6,521 nucleotides of DNA. Origin: Nitrospira sp. Lineage in GTDB: Bacteria; Nitrospirota; Nitrospiria; Nitrospirales; Nitrospiraceae. The DNA lies in contig JANYBU010000338.1 in assembly GCA_025360665.1 (NCBI GenBank), positions 1 through 6,521 on the forward strand, given 5' to 3'. Below are positions 5,935 to 6,521 of this stretch, one piece after another. The notes under the pieces are model-generated. The model saw only the letters and a program-made list of their open reading frames with translations, had not been told where the DNA came from and did no database searches. Each line of letters starts with the position of its first letter. The first letter of the stretch is position 1. Both the position numbers and the translations under genes were made by a program.

Positions 5935-6382
5935 ATCTATTCGAGAGTCTGACGACCGCGAGAGCGCTTCACCTGAATCGATTCGACCGTCGCCGTCCAG
6001 ACGAAGGGTTAGGGATTCTCATTCCACGCAGCCAGATACTCCGTGATCGCATATTGCACCTCTGCAACGCTGCAGAACGAGCCTCGCCGCACTCTTTGGG
6101 AGGTCATGTTCCCAAACTGGCGCTCACCGAAATAGCGTCAACTGGAACTGGTCGGCACAACGTGAGGGATGACGCGCGGATGCCATGTGATCCAGGCTTC
6201 TACGCTGGGACACGCGTGCGTGCCCTAGTTGTCCGTCACCAAGTGCACGGGGACATCGCCTGGACACGCCTGGGCCAGCCGGCGTAGAAATCTCAAAAAC
6301 TCCTGATGGCGGTGCCGCTCGCAGCCTGGACCAATAACCGGCCCTGCAGCACTTCCAACGCCACACACAGCGTCGTGTGTCA
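5922..6382 (-). pseudogene. Decayed IS630-family transposase, C-terminal half, with four internal stops and a frameshift
   Basis: Minus-strand translation gives family-typical blocks in order: TTLCVALEVLQGR (6376-6338), then after a frameshift near 6335-6345 VIG...ERHRHQEFLRFLRRLA, CPGDVPVHLVTDN, GTH, VEAWITWHPRV, VVPTSSS, GERQFGNMT, RVRRGSF, SVAEV, ITEYLAAWNENP, PFVWTATVESI and RQTLE..ILPG. In the main frame, stops replace expected residues at 6227-6225 (TAG after TDN), 6140-6138 (TGA for the Trp after SSS), 6011-6009 (TAA after NENP) and 5939-5937 (TAG after LE); the natural TGA is 5924-5922. A further TGA sits at the broken upstream end (6382-6380). The second catalytic Asp (in TDN) and the Glu (in GER) of the DDE set are still readable; the first Asp lies in the missing half. 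No function is expected. Confidence 0.88.
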
Positions 6383-6521
6383 TAGAGAAGTGGCCCCATT
6401 CGTCTGCACAGCAGCCCGAGGTTTTTAAGTGAAGTCTCTGCTGCTACTTACGCTGCCAGTTTACCCGTCGGCAGCATCACGGCATAGGCCTCATCCGGTG
6501 TTTGCCGGTCCAAGCTCGAAT
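6383..6521 (-). mobile_element. End of an IS3-family insertion sequence, continuing past the right edge
   Basis: The last 139 bases hold the 3' end of an IS3-type transposase gene followed by about 65 bases of non-coding sequence that ends in TAGAGAAGTGGCCCCAT (6383-6399, plus strand), plausible as a terminal inverted repeat. It abuts the broken IS630 transposase exactly at 6382/6383, so this element appears to have inserted into the IS630 copy. The exact boundary is uncertain by a few bases because the other end is not in view. Confidence 0.65.
6448..6521 (-). CDS. IS3-family transposase (OrfB), last 23 residues
   Basis: Reading the minus strand gives SSLDRQTPDEAYAVMLPTG followed by KLAA and a TAA at 6450-6448. 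SLDxxTPDEAY is the usual C-terminal signature of the IS3-family OrfB integrase-like transposase, downstream of the catalytic DDE core. The rest lies beyond the window, so whether the gene is intact cannot be judged; the visible part has no stop or frameshift. Confidence 0.8.
   Translation of the reverse strand, partial: SSLDRQTPDEAYAVMLPTGKLAA

Larger units (their letters stand above)
5866..6382 (-). mobile_element. Remnant of an IS630-family insertion sequence (3' half only)
   Basis: This 517-bp stretch carries the C-terminal half of an IS630-type transposase and a terminal sequence. The outer end is probably GTGTCCAAGAATTGGCTGGA from 5866, directly next to a TA (5864-5865), as expected for IS630 insertion into TA. 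The 5' half is missing: homology stops at 6382, where an IS3-type end begins. Complete elements are about 1.1 kb. Internal stops and a frameshift show it is long dead. Confidence 0.8.

Noticed and set aside
5814..6287. 157-residue plus-strand ORF over the right-hand region
   Set aside because: It is antisense to the clear IS630 transposase remnant and shows no coherent protein features.

Overview
The window is bacterial chromosomal DNA of moderately high GC, with ordinary sigma70-like promoters and AGGAG-type ribosome sites. A Nitrospirota (Nitrospira-like) origin is my best guess. It rests on overall impression (a compact nuoA-nuoB start, a two-module plus OmpA envelope protein, decayed IS630 and IS3 elements) and not on any single diagnostic marker, so treat it as inference.

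Layout. Positions 1-697 (minus strand) hold the start of a respiratory complex I operon: complete nuoA overlaps the first 107 codons of nuoB by 10 bases, and the rest of the operon lies off the left edge. Positions 698-1330 form a control region. It holds a weak candidate nuo promoter, a possible small gene on the minus strand (953-1162) with its own ribosome site and terminator-like hairpin, a 13-base tandem repeat that looks like an operator, and a good promoter for the next gene. Positions 1331-2860 (plus) encode a secreted envelope protein with two related beta-rich modules, a peptidoglycan-binding OmpA domain and a Pro/Ala/Ser tail. A strong 12-bp hairpin separates it from priA (2984-5308, plus). 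A small four-helix membrane protein (5274-5756, minus) converges on priA and overlaps its 3' end. From 5866 to the right edge lies a transposon graveyard: the 3' half of a decayed IS630-family element, cut off by the end of an IS3-family element that continues out of the window.

Main point. The PriA protein keeps its DNA-binding region, all eight zinc-binding cysteines and the C-terminal domain. Every helicase/ATPase motif I can align is altered: Walker A, DEEH box, motif III, motif V and the arginine-finger motif VI. It therefore reads as a replication-restart pseudohelicase, the situation reported for Deinococcus radiodurans PriA. Its promoter and start also suggest a leaderless mRNA.

The genes belong to separate functions (respiration, cell envelope, replication restart) and do not form one pathway. 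I saw no CRISPR array, tRNA, rRNA or phage genes.
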